Assembly (NCBI GenBank): GCA_958296185.1
Contig: CATQIB010000004.1
Location: 1-64,000 of the forward strand
Length of the DNA: 64,000 nucleotides
Source of the DNA: an uncultured Mesonia sp.
Lineage (GTDB): Bacteria; Bacteroidota; Bacteroidia; Flavobacteriales; Flavobacteriaceae
Reading direction: 5' to 3'
A program made the position numbers and the translations under genes. Positions 9,142 through 17,611 of this stretch are shown one piece after another. The stretch's first letter is position 1. Each line of letters starts with the position of its first letter. The notes below the pieces were generated by a model. The model worked only from the letters and a program-made list of their open reading frames with translations, did no database searches and was not told the origin of the DNA.

Positions 9142-11064
9142 TTATTCTTTACGAATTTGCTCCTGTATAACCTCACCTGTTTTTAAATGAACTTGAAGAA
9201 TATATACCCCAATTGGTAAATGTTTTACATCTACAGCGTTTGATGATGCTGTCATTAAAACTCTACCCGACAAATCATACAGCTTTAATTCTTTAAGCTT
9301 TTGCGGATTTGTAACATATAAAATTTCTTTTACCGGGTTGGGAAAAACCTTTACTTCTTCTTTCTTTACTTTGTTTATTGCTAGATTTGAGGTATTATTT
9401 TTTGCGATTAAATCAAACTCTGGGTTTATTTCAATTTGAGTAACTGTAAAAGGAACATTAAATGTAAACAATTGATTATTTTGTTGATGATCTGCTACCA
9501 CATCTAGTACCTGGTTATTACTCCCTTTAAAACGTATAGGAACTTGTGCTTCAAAAAAACTAACACTGCTATGGCTTTGCGACTGACTTAGGCTAAGTTG
9601 TACTTGATTAGCACTTTGAGTGGCATTTATGCTAAAGCTAGGATACCCCTCTCCATAAACCCAATCATTAAAAAACTCGGTTAAATTTTGACCTGTGAAT
9701 TGCGCTACAACTTGTTTAAAATCATCGGTTTTAGCGTAGTTATATTGTAAATTTGGATCATTTAAATAAGCATTTAACGCGCCAAAAAAATCGGTATCAC
9801 CTAATTTCTTTCTAAGCATATGTAATACCATTGCGCCTTTACCATAACTTAACCTACTGCTAAAAACCCGATTAACACTTAGGGTGTCTTGTGCCGGTAT
9901 ATAAACGCTACCATCTGGGGCACTTGTAATTTGATTGACTTTTGAAAATTTCCAATTATTAAAATCTGTGCTTCCATCAAAATCTTCTATAACCATGCCT
10001 GACAAGTAGGTTGCGAAGCCTTCATTTAGCCATATATCTTGCCAACTGCCACAAGTTATTTGGTTTCCAAACCATTGGTGAGCCAGTTCATGGGCTATTA
10101 ATCTACGGCTAAAATTCCCCATAAAAGATATGGTGGTATGTTCCATGCCACCTCCCCACCCAAATTGTGCGTGCCCATAATTTTCGTTTGAAAAAGGATA
10201 GCTTCCAAACTTATTCGAAAATAAATCCATAATAAGAGGCGTCTGCTGTAACTCTACAGTGGCAGAAGCCAAATTTTCTGGATATACATAATCTGTTAAC
10301 GGAAAAGTAATTCCGTTATGGCTATAGCTATTTGAAATAGTGCTATAATTGGTTACCGCTACAGCTATTAGATAGGCTGGGATAGGGTATTTATGTTTAA
10401 AATGTGTTGTTTTTATACCGTTATTAACTACACTAGTTTGCTCTACCCCATTGGTTACAGCAATATTTTCTTCATTAAAAGTATTAAATTTAGGCACATT
10501 AAGGTAAACATCTATACTGTCTATTTTATCGTTTAAATCTTGTTTACAAGGCCACCAAGCTTTAGCACCATATGGTTCTGATAGCGTCCATATTATACCT
10601 CGATTATTATGGGTAGTTTGAGCAAAAGAACCAAAACCCGAACTTATGGGGTTACCTTCATAATCGACTGTCAAACTTATACTTTGACCCGCCATAAGTA
10701 AATTGGGAAGTTGAACAACTAATTCATCTCCCACTCTAGAAAAACTTAAAGAAGCCCCGTTAGTAAGGTTTACCGCGTTCACCTGCATATTTGCTGCTAA
10801 ATCAAATATAATTTGCATTGTATTTGAAGTAGCGGTTAGCTGGGTGGTAATTTCGCCCGAGATATAAGAAACATTGGGATCTAGATCTAAATCTAGCATA
10901 TGGTAATTAATATCGTAGTTACCAGTATTTCCACTAGCTTTAAAATTTATATGCTTTTTTGCAGCTAACCTTTCTGCCTTGCAAATTTCTAAATCTTGAT
11001 CGTGTTGCGCTAAAAGGCTAAAGCAACCTAAAAACAATATTAATAAAACAAAATTCTCTCTCAT
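9142..11064 (-). CDS. secreted M1 family zinc metallopeptidase with type IX sorting domain
   Basis: About 640 residues from ATG 11064, which opens a good signal peptide (MRENFVLLILFLGCFSLLAQ); the earlier ATG at 11109 adds 15 non-signal residues. The M1 aminopeptidase core shows the substrate motif GGGMEH, the zinc site HELAH (residues 325-329) and the third ligand Glu348 in NEGFATY. The last 80 residues form a type IX secretion C-terminal sorting domain (VFPNPVKEILYV, YDLSGRVLM, GVYILQV). It is therefore exported across the outer membrane and anchored or released, probably to digest extracellular peptides. Confidence 0.92.
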   Translation of the reverse strand: MRENFVLLILFLGCFSLLAQHDQDLEICKAERLAAKKHINFKASGNTGNYDINYHMLDLDLDPNVSYISGEITTQLTATSNTMQIIFDLAANMQVNAVNLTNGASLSFSRVGDELVVQLPNLLMAGQSISLTVDYEGNPISSGFGSFAQTTHNNRGIIWTLSEPYGAKAWWPCKQDLNDKIDSIDVYLNVPKFNTFNEENIAVTNGVEQTSVVNNGIKTTHFKHKYPIPAYLIAVAVTNYSTISNSYSHNGITFPLTDYVYPENLASATVELQQTPLIMDLFSNKFGSYPFSNENYGHAQFGWGGGMEHTTISFMGNFSRRLIAHELAHQWFGNQITCGSWQDIWLNEGFATYLSGMVIEDFDGSTDFNNWKFSKVNQITSAPDGSVYIPAQDTLSVNRVFSSRLSYGKGAMVLHMLRKKLGDTDFFGALNAYLNDPNLQYNYAKTDDFKQVVAQFTGQNLTEFFNDWVYGEGYPSFSINATQSANQVQLSLSQSQSHSSVSFFEAQVPIRFKGSNNQVLDVVADHQQNNQLFTFNVPFTVTQIEINPEFDLIAKNNTSNLAINKVKKEEVKVFPNPVKEILYVTNPQKLKELKLYDLSGRVLMTASSNAVDVKHLPIGVYILQVHLKTGEVIQEQIRKE

Positions 11065-11136
11065 TTGTAGTAAAATTATTCTTAAAGATAGATGAAAATA
11101 AACAAACAATCGTTTAATTCCTAGTTTGAGTAGCTT

Positions 11137-11916
11137 TTAGTCATTTTGTTTAGCTTCTTCCCAAAATACATCCATTTCGTCTAAGCTCATTTGATGTAGA
11201 CTTTTTTTATTTTCTTTTGCCTTATCTTCTATATAACCAAAGCGTTTGATAAACTTTTTATTGGTTCTCTCTAGTGCATTTTCTGGATTTACGTTCAAAA
11301 AACGAGCATAGTTCACTAAAGAGAAAAAAACATCGCCAAGTTCATTTTCTATCTCCTTCTGCGACTTGTTATTTTTTGCATCCTCTAATTCTTGTAATTC
11401 TTCTTTTACTTTTTCAAAAACTTGTTCAGGCGTTTCCCAGTCAAATCCCACTCCAGCTACTTTATCTTGAATACGATTTGCTTTGACCATTGCGGGCAAT
11501 GTTTTAGGAACCCCAGAAAGCACACTTTTATTCCCCTCTTTTAACTTAAGTTTCTCCCAATTTTGTTTGACCTCTTCTTCGTTTTTAACCTTTACATCTC
11601 CATAAATATGAGGATGACGCGCTACCAGTTTATCTGATATAGCATGAGCTACATCGGCAATATCAAAGCTGTTTTTTTCACTTCCTATTTTAGCATAAAA
11701 AACAATGTGTAGTAAAACATCTCCTAATTCTTTTTTTAGCTCGTCTAAATTATTATCTAAAATTGCATCTCCTAGCTCATAAACCTCCTCAATAGTTAAA
11801 TGTCTTAGACTCTCTAAAGTTTGCTTTTTATCCCAAGGACATTGCTCTCGCAAGTCATCCATAATATCTAATAAACGGCCAAAAGCCTCTAATTTTTGTT
11901 CTTTTGTATTATTCAT
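11137..11916 (-). CDS. mazG: nucleoside triphosphate pyrophosphohydrolase MazG
   Basis: A 259-residue protein with two tandem MazG domains, typical of full-length MazG. The metal-binding helices are visible in both copies: LTIEEVYELGDAI with LKKELGDVLLHIVFYAK in the first, and VKEELQELEDA with IENELGDVFFSLVNYAR in the second. It hydrolyses nucleoside triphosphates to monophosphates and pyrophosphate, cleaning damaged nucleotides and lowering ppGpp levels in E. coli. It lies 10 bp downstream of the LOG gene, in a run with prmC and a GNAT gene on the same strand. Confidence 0.92.
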   Translation of the reverse strand: MNNTKEQKLEAFGRLLDIMDDLREQCPWDKKQTLESLRHLTIEEVYELGDAILDNNLDELKKELGDVLLHIVFYAKIGSEKNSFDIADVAHAISDKLVARHPHIYGDVKVKNEEEVKQNWEKLKLKEGNKSVLSGVPKTLPAMVKANRIQDKVAGVGFDWETPEQVFEKVKEELQELEDAKNNKSQKEIENELGDVFFSLVNYARFLNVNPENALERTNKKFIKRFGYIEDKAKENKKSLHQMSLDEMDVFWEEAKQND

Positions 11917-11926
11917 TTATATAGGT

Positions 11927-12535
11927 TTAAGTTTGGTTCTTAGTGATCCATTTGGGTTTATTGGGTGGTACAAAAAGGTGCATCTTTTCTAATAATGATG
12001 ATTCATTTTTTGAGACAACTATTAAATTTAAGTTCTCTTGTTTCAAAAACCCAGATTCAACCATAGCTTTTATCATTTTCAAGAGATCATCAAAATATCC
12101 TTCGGAATTCAAGATACCTATTGGTTTTTGATGTAAACCCAATTGTGCCCAAGTTAAAATTTCGAAAAACTCTTCTAAGGTACCAAACCCGCCAGGAAGC
12201 ATAATAAAACCATCACTCATTTCTTGCATTTTCAACTTTCTTTCATGCATATCTTTTGTGGTAACAAGATTGGTAAGTTGGGTATGAACTATCTCTTTGC
12301 TTTTAAGAAATTGGGGAATTACCCCATACACCAAACCGCCATGAACAAGTGCTCCATTTGCTACTTGTCCCATTAATCCTAGTTTGCTGCCCCCAAATAC
12401 CAACTTAATATCGTGTTGTGCGAGATGAACCCCGAGCGCATAGCTTTGTTTTATTATTTTTTCATTACTTCCTGTATTGCTACCACAAAATACAGCAATA
12501 CTTTTAAGCTTATTTGAACTATAATTTTTAATCAT
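11927..12535 (-). CDS. LOG-family protein (TIGR00730), cytokinin-type phosphoribohydrolase
   Basis: A 202-residue Rossmann-like protein with the LOG signatures FCGSNTGS near the N-terminus, GGSKLGLMG, and the catalytic motif PGGFGTLEEFFE. Bacterial members remove ribose 5-phosphate from nucleoside 5'-monophosphates such as AMP. A role in making cytokinin-like bases is known only for some. Its ATG overlaps the prmC stop codon (ATGA), showing translational coupling. It sits between prmC and mazG in one transcript. Confidence 0.88.
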   Translation of the reverse strand: MIKNYSSNKLKSIAVFCGSNTGSNEKIIKQSYALGVHLAQHDIKLVFGGSKLGLMGQVANGALVHGGLVYGVIPQFLKSKEIVHTQLTNLVTTKDMHERKLKMQEMSDGFIMLPGGFGTLEEFFEILTWAQLGLHQKPIGILNSEGYFDDLLKMIKAMVESGFLKQENLNLIVVSKNESSLLEKMHLFVPPNKPKWITKNQT

Positions 12536-13371
12536 AAACTTGCTTTTATCATTCGGTCATTTCCATAAAGGTCTTTTCGTAATTCCACGTCTTTAAATCC
12601 GATTTTACGGAGTAAATCTAGCATCTCTTTTGCTAGATATTGATTAATCTCAAAATATAAGCTACCGTTTTTCTCAAGATGCCTAAAGGCTAATCGACCT
12701 ATTTTATCATAAAATAAAAGCGGAGAATCGTCGGTTACAAATAGGGCTAAATCAGGTTCATAATTCAATACATTTTTCTGCATTTGTGACTTTTCTAGTT
12801 CCCGAACATAGGGCGGATTGGATACGATAACCTGGTAATTTTGATTTAACACTTGAGTCGACAATATATCTTGTTTAATAAAATTTACCTTAGCACGATT
12901 CCTTTTTGCATTTTCTGCAGCAATCTTTAAAGCTTTCTCAGAGACGTCTAAAGCCGTTACTCGAGCATTAAACATACCAAGATCTAGTGCAATAGCAATG
13001 CAGCCACTACCCGTACCAATGTCTAATATATGTCCGTCAACTTCTCTATAATCTTCTATAATCCATCGCACTAGGTCTTCGGTTTCTGGTCGTGGTATGA
13101 GCACTTCCTGCGAAACAGAAAAAGGATAATCCATAAAATATGTTTCACCAAGAATGTGCTGTATAGGTTCTTGAATTTTGAGTCGGTTTAAAGCATCATC
13201 AAAATTTTGTTTCATTTCATCTGTTAGCTGATGCGGATTTAAAGCAAGTTCTATTCTTGTTTTGTTCAAATAGAATTCGGTTAACCAGCTCCAAAAACTC
13301 GAAATTTCAGTTTCAGGATAAATAGTTTTTAGCTGATTAAAAAAATAATTTTTGTACTTATTCAATTGCAT
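12532..13371 (-). CDS. prmC: peptide chain release factor N5-glutamine methyltransferase PrmC
   Basis: A 279-residue SAM-dependent methyltransferase that methylates the GGQ glutamine of release factors. Key features are the N-terminal helical release-factor-binding domain, IPRPETEDLV, the SAM-binding loop DIGTGSGCIAIAL, and the catalytic NPPY motif in VSNPPYVRE. Length is typical. It lies 3 bp downstream of the GNAT gene and overlaps the LOG gene by 4 bp, so it is in a GNAT-prmC-LOG-mazG operon. Confidence 0.93.
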   Translation of the reverse strand: MQLNKYKNYFFNQLKTIYPETEISSFWSWLTEFYLNKTRIELALNPHQLTDEMKQNFDDALNRLKIQEPIQHILGETYFMDYPFSVSQEVLIPRPETEDLVRWIIEDYREVDGHILDIGTGSGCIAIALDLGMFNARVTALDVSEKALKIAAENAKRNRAKVNFIKQDILSTQVLNQNYQVIVSNPPYVRELEKSQMQKNVLNYEPDLALFVTDDSPLLFYDKIGRLAFRHLEKNGSLYFEINQYLAKEMLDLLRKIGFKDVELRKDLYGNDRMIKASL

Positions 13372-13374
13372 ATT

Positions 13375-13857
13375 TTATAATTCTTTAAGCATATAAACCG
13401 TACATGCGTGATGCCCGGTTGCACCCATCGCTTGGTCTATAAAGTCAAAGCCGTATTGCCTGTACAAGTTTTGGGCAGGTAGCATTTGCGGCATGGTTTC
13501 TATATAACATTGTTTAAAAGGAGCATTTTTAGCAAATGATAAACAGGTCTCAATTAACATTTTTGCAGCACCTTGCCTTCGCATAGTTTTACTAATGTAC
13601 ATTTTTTGAAGTTCACACACGTCAATTGTATTGGGTAAAGGAGCGATTCCGGCACCTCCCACAACATTTTTACCCTTGGTGGCTACAAAATAGCGAGAAT
13701 TTGAATCTTGGTAAAAATCATATAAAGCATCTAGGCTTTTATCCGCGAAAGCAGTACCCGGCAAATCAGCTTTATTTTCTTTTAAACAATTTCGAATAAT
13801 TTGAGCCATAACCTCATTATCACATTCCTGTATCCTTCTTATTTTTATTGAGCTCAT
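13375..13857 (-). CDS. GNAT family N-acetyltransferase
   Basis: 160 residues from ATG 13857 (MSSIKIRRIQ). The open frame extends further upstream but is antisense to ribD and unlike a GNAT protein, so that extension is rejected. The GNAT core is visible: VVGGAGIAPL, the acetyl-CoA pyrophosphate-binding segment MRRQGAAKMLIE, and CYIETMPQMLPAQNLYRQYGF near the end. The acceptor is unknown. It is first in a four-gene run with prmC. The divergent ribD start is only 27 bp away, so each promoter must lie partly inside the other gene. Confidence 0.82.
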   Translation of the reverse strand: MSSIKIRRIQECDNEVMAQIIRNCLKENKADLPGTAFADKSLDALYDFYQDSNSRYFVATKGKNVVGGAGIAPLPNTIDVCELQKMYISKTMRRQGAAKMLIETCLSFAKNAPFKQCYIETMPQMLPAQNLYRQYGFDFIDQAMGATGHHACTVYMLKEL

Positions 13858-13884
13858 TCCAAAAAAACTTAGTAATTTTAGACC

Positions 13885-14928
13885 GTGAAAGTACACGAAA
13901 AATATATAAAACGCTGCATACAACTGGCAAAAAATGGCATAGGTAAAACCTATCCAAACCCAATGGTAGGAAGTGTAGTGGTACACGAAGGAAAAATAAT
14001 TGGAGAAGGTTGGCATCAAAAAGCTGGTGATGCTCACGCAGAAGTGCGGGCAATACATCAAGTTAAGAATGAAGAATTACTCTCCAAATCGACTATTTAC
14101 GTAAGTCTTGAGCCTTGTAGTCACTTTGGTAAGACACCTCCTTGCAGCGATTTAATTATCGCTAAAGGCATTAAAGATGTAGTAATAGGTACTGTTGATC
14201 CTTTCGCTAAAGTAGCTGGTAATGGTATAAAAAAACTTATGGAAGCGGGTTGTAATGTTACCGTTGGCGTTTTAGAAAAAGATTGTCAAGAGCTTAATAA
14301 AAGGTTTTTTACCTTTCAACAGAAGCAACGCCCCTACATAATTATAAAATTTGCACGATCAAAAGATAATTTTATAGCGCCAGAAAATCAGTATCAAAAA
14401 GAACCTGTATGGATTAGCAATGCTTTTAGCAAACAATGGGCTCACCGTTTAAGAGCAAGAGAACAGGCTATCTTGGTGGGAACAAATACCGCTTTAAAAG
14501 ACAACCCTAGCTTATCTACACGGTTGTGGTATGGCGAACACCCAATTAAAGTTTTAATTGATGCCAAACTTAAAGTAGATTTGAATTCGGCTATTTTTAA
14601 AGACAATCAAAAAGTTTTGGTTTTTACCGAAGAACCTAAAAAAGCTAATCCACAAAAACATATTGAATATTTTAAAATTGACTTTAAAAAAAATGTTCCC
14701 GAGCAAATTACCAAAGTACTATACGCTAATAACATACAATCTTTAATTGTCGAAGGAGGCACAAGAACGATCAATTCGTTTATAGCTAGTAATCTTTGGG
14801 ATGAAGCTTATGAAATTATTGGAGCCAAAAAATTTGAATCTGGTATTGTTGCGCCAAAAGTGAAAGGTAATCTAAAGAAAGAATTTGAATTGGCAGATAA
14901 CCTTATAAAATTATATGTGAATGATTAA
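13885..14928 (+). CDS. ribD: bifunctional riboflavin deaminase/reductase RibD
   Basis: 347 residues from a GTG codon at 13885. The N-terminal deaminase domain has PNPMVGSVVV, the zinc/catalytic HAEVRAI, and PCSHFGKTPPC with its two zinc cysteines. The C-terminal reductase domain includes RAREQAILVGTNTALKDNP and LIVEGGTRTINSF. It performs the second and third steps of riboflavin synthesis. The next gene (HAD hydrolase) overlaps it by 8 bp; a HAD enzyme next to ribD could serve as the missing dephosphorylation step, but this is inference from position. Confidence 0.93.
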   Translation: MKVHEKYIKRCIQLAKNGIGKTYPNPMVGSVVVHEGKIIGEGWHQKAGDAHAEVRAIHQVKNEELLSKSTIYVSLEPCSHFGKTPPCSDLIIAKGIKDVVIGTVDPFAKVAGNGIKKLMEAGCNVTVGVLEKDCQELNKRFFTFQQKQRPYIIIKFARSKDNFIAPENQYQKEPVWISNAFSKQWAHRLRAREQAILVGTNTALKDNPSLSTRLWYGEHPIKVLIDAKLKVDLNSAIFKDNQKVLVFTEEPKKANPQKHIEYFKIDFKKNVPEQITKVLYANNIQSLIVEGGTRTINSFIASNLWDEAYEIIGAKKFESGIVAPKVKGNLKKEFELADNLIKLYVND

Positions 14929-15529
14929 GCATATTGTATTTGACTTTGGTGACGTTTTCATCAACCTAAACAAAATTGCTACCCATAATGCTTTAAGCCA
15001 ATATGCTTGCAAAGCTAGTCTTAGCGAAATAAATCACTTTGATCAGTTATACGAAACTGGGAAAATAACTACCAAAGCGTTCACAGATTTCTATTTGCGT
15101 AGTTTTAAAGACCTAACGCCTTCTCTCTTTAAAACGGCCTGGAACCAAATTTTACAAGATCTACCAAATAAGCGTCTTCGGTTTATTCAAGCCTTACATA
15201 ACGATAATCAATTTGAGTTAATCTTGCTTAGTAACACCAATGAACTTCATATGGATTTTATTAGAAATAATGTACCAAATTACACTGACTTTAAAAACTG
15301 TTTCCACGGATTTTACCTTTCCCATCTTATAAATATGCGTAAACCTAATAAAGATATTTTTTTACATATACAGCAAAAGCATCAAATTAATCCAAACGAA
15401 GCTTTATTTATTGACGATTTACCCCGGAATATCGCTACAGCACAGCAACTAGGTTACCAAACCTGGTTATTGGATAGAAAAAAAGAAGATGTTACCGAGT
15501 TATTCAATATAAAAGCCGACTTATTTTGA
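14921..15529 (+). CDS. HAD-superfamily hydrolase, subfamily IA
   Basis: A 202-residue HAD enzyme with motif I VFDFGDVF, motif II LLSNTNE, motif III Lys in MRKPNKDIF and motif IV FIDDLPRN. The cap insertion after motif I is typical of subfamily IA variant 3 proteins. It is translationally coupled to ribD (8-bp overlap) and to the EamA gene (4-bp overlap with a TTG start). It might dephosphorylate the RibD product 5-amino-6-ribitylamino-uracil phosphate, a reaction done by HAD enzymes in other bacteria. No residue proves this. Confidence 0.82.
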   Translation: MIKHIVFDFGDVFINLNKIATHNALSQYACKASLSEINHFDQLYETGKITTKAFTDFYLRSFKDLTPSLFKTAWNQILQDLPNKRLRFIQALHNDNQFELILLSNTNELHMDFIRNNVPNYTDFKNCFHGFYLSHLINMRKPNKDIFLHIQQKHQINPNEALFIDDLPRNIATAQQLGYQTWLLDRKKEDVTELFNIKADLF

Positions 15530-16395
15530 TCTATTTGCTTTTAAGTATTATAAGTTCAAGTTTAATTTATACCGTTTTTAAACTTCTTGGTAAATTCAAT
15601 ATCAATACGCTATACGCTATTGTGATAAATTATTATACCGCATTTTTTGCGGGTTATCTTTTATTAGAAAGAGATTTTAAGGTAACAGACTGGTTACAAC
15701 AATCCTTCTTTTTAAGCGCGCTGTTACTTGGAGTCTTATTCATAAGCGTTTTTAAACTTATGGCAGAAACTACACGTATAAGCGGTTTATCTGCCGTTTC
15801 TGTGGCTAGCAAGATGAGTCTAGCGATTCCAGTAGTATTTGTTATTGTTTACTATCAAGAATCTTTAAACTTCCTGAAGATTATAGGTATTATTACTGCT
15901 CTAATTGCGGTATATTTTAGTGCTTTAAAGTCAAATAAGTTAAAAAATATAAGGTTAAAAACCCTACTATTTCCCCTAGGGGTTTTCTTTGGAAGTGGAA
16001 TAATTGAAACCCTTATAAAATTTGTAGAAGAGCATCAAGTAGCCAATAGTGATGTTGCCCTATTCTCGATGAGTATATTTTTCTTTGCAGCGATAATAGG
16101 TAGTATTGCTGGAACAATACAATACAAAAGAAAAGCCATTCCTTTTAAAACTAAAGACTTGTTAGGCGGCATTGCACTGGGGATTCCCAATTATTTTTCG
16201 GTGTACTTTTTTGTCCTCGCTTTAAGAAGTTTTAAAGACGCTTCAATGGTATTTATTGTGAACAACGTTAGCATTGTGCTTTTATCAACACTAATAGGTA
16301 TCATCTTTTTTAAAGAGAAACTCATCCGTAAAAACTGGTGGGGAATTCTTTTGGCTATAATTAGTTTAATTTTAATCACCCTTACAACCCAATAG
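15526..16395 (+). CDS. EamA-family (DMT) transporter
   Basis: A 289-residue membrane protein with about ten hydrophobic segments arranged as two EamA repeats, for example IYLLLSIISSSLIYTVF at the start and NWWGILLAIISLILITL at the end. It begins at a TTG that overlaps the preceding TGA stop (TTGA). It belongs to the drug/metabolite transporter superfamily, and the exported compound is unknown. Placement directly after ribD and a HAD gene makes a flavin-related substrate possible but unproven. Confidence 0.8.
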   Translation: MIYLLLSIISSSLIYTVFKLLGKFNINTLYAIVINYYTAFFAGYLLLERDFKVTDWLQQSFFLSALLLGVLFISVFKLMAETTRISGLSAVSVASKMSLAIPVVFVIVYYQESLNFLKIIGIITALIAVYFSALKSNKLKNIRLKTLLFPLGVFFGSGIIETLIKFVEEHQVANSDVALFSMSIFFFAAIIGSIAGTIQYKRKAIPFKTKDLLGGIALGIPNYFSVYFFVLALRSFKDASMVFIVNNVSIVLLSTLIGIIFFKEKLIRKNWWGILLAIISLILITLTTQ

Positions 16396-16397
16396 AT

Positions 16398-17009
16398 TTG
16401 AAAGAAGACGCTTACCTAACTTTGCTTGAGCCCGGAAAAGAAACCTTATATAAAGAGAAAGGAAGTAAATTTTACGGTTATGCTTTCCCTGTACAAAATG
16501 AAGCGCAAATTCAAGAAATCTTAACCGATTTAAAAACCCGACATCATAAAGCTCGTCATTGGTGTTATGCTTGGCAACTTGGTACCCGCTACGAAAATTA
16601 CCGGGCTAACGACGATGGAGAACCAAATAACTCGGCAGGTATGCCAATTTACGGGCAATTACAAGCTTTTAATGTCACCCAGGTATTAGTTGTTGTTGTA
16701 CGTTATTTTGGAGGCACCAAATTAGGAGTAGGCGGATTGATTAGTGCGTATAAAACAAGTGCGCAAATGGCTCTGGAAGCTTCAATTATTATAAAGAAAA
16801 CTATAAAAACTACCTTTCAAATTAATTTTGACTATCCTTTAATGAACCAAGTTATGCGCATTTTAAAAGAAGAGCAAATTGAACCGCTTACCCAAGAGTT
16901 TCTTATTGCATGTAAAATTACTTTTAGTGTAAGAAAAACGGAGAGTGAAAAGGTGTTTGAAAAATTCAACAAGGTTTATGGTGTTAAAATCAAAAAAATA
17001 AACGAATAA
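16398..17009 (+). CDS. IMPACT/YigZ family protein
   Basis: 203 residues from TTG 16398, two bases after the EamA stop codon. Diagnostic YigZ segments are KGSKFYGYAFPV, HKARHWCYAW, NDDGEPNNSAGMPI and GGTKLGVGGLISAYK. A ferredoxin-like C-terminal domain follows. Bacterial IMPACT proteins are thought to bind nucleic acid or ribosomes; the precise role is not settled. It ends the ribD-HAD-EamA-yigZ run and converges on the hotdog thioesterase gene 4 bp away. Confidence 0.88.
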   Translation: MKEDAYLTLLEPGKETLYKEKGSKFYGYAFPVQNEAQIQEILTDLKTRHHKARHWCYAWQLGTRYENYRANDDGEPNNSAGMPIYGQLQAFNVTQVLVVVVRYFGGTKLGVGGLISAYKTSAQMALEASIIIKKTIKTTFQINFDYPLMNQVMRILKEEQIEPLTQEFLIACKITFSVRKTESEKVFEKFNKVYGVKIKKINE

Positions 17010-17012
17010 AAT

Positions 17013-17411
17013 TTAAAATCCCATAGCTTTTAAAATAGCGTCTGGACACTTTATGGGGCGTTTGGATTTAGCATCCATAAAGACCAAGGTTATATTTGCT
17101 TCATGAATAATTTCTTGAAGATTATTATATATAACATAGTCAAAAATAATCTTTACCCCTGGCTTCTCGCGTAAACTTGTTTCTACCGTAATTTCATCAT
17201 CAAAAAAGGCAGATTTTATATACTTTGAAGACAATTCATAAACGGGCAAAAATATGCCCTCCTCTTCCATTTTCTTATAAGAAATACCAAATTGATTTAA
17301 CCAGTCTAATCGCGCTGCCTCCAAGTATAATGCGTAATTAGCGTGATGCACCACCCCCATCTGATCGGTTTCAGCGTAGCGTACTTTGAAGCTGCTTAAT
17401 GATTTTTTCAT
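17013..17411 (-). CDS. acyl-CoA thioesterase, YbgC/4-hydroxybenzoyl-CoA type
   Basis: A hotdog-fold protein of 132 residues from ATG 17411 (MKKSLSSFKV); ATG 17420 would add three residues. The YbgC-family motif VRYAETDQMGVVHHANYALYLEAARLD contains the catalytic Asp of ETDQMG. Such proteins hydrolyse short-chain or aromatic acyl-CoA esters in the cytoplasm. It converges with the yigZ-like gene and is divergent from dnaA. No pathway genes surround it, so the substrate is open. Confidence 0.85.
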   Translation of the reverse strand: MKKSLSSFKVRYAETDQMGVVHHANYALYLEAARLDWLNQFGISYKKMEEEGIFLPVYELSSKYIKSAFFDDEITVETSLREKPGVKIIFDYVIYNNLQEIIHEANITLVFMDAKSKRPIKCPDAILKAMGF

Positions 17412-17611
17412 AAAATACAATAGTAATAAATTTGTTTATCATTTCTCTTTTTAAGTATGGCGAAAAAAAACCAAATATTCAATAGCATTATGGTTTTTTT
17501 ATTAGCTTTTTTGTTCACATATTTGTTTTCCCAAAATAAGTAAAAGGGGTTTTCCTGTAATTTACTTATTAGCATTAATTTAAGTACTAACCTAAAATAA
17601 AAATAACAAGA

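Noticed and set aside
13858..14061. N-terminal extension of the GNAT frame upstream of ATG 13857
   Set aside because: This stretch is antisense to ribD and unlike a GNAT protein. The family begins at MSSIKIRRIQ.
17421..17611. Origin of replication upstream of dnaA
   Set aside because: No cluster of DnaA boxes or unwinding element was recognised in the 190 bp before dnaA.
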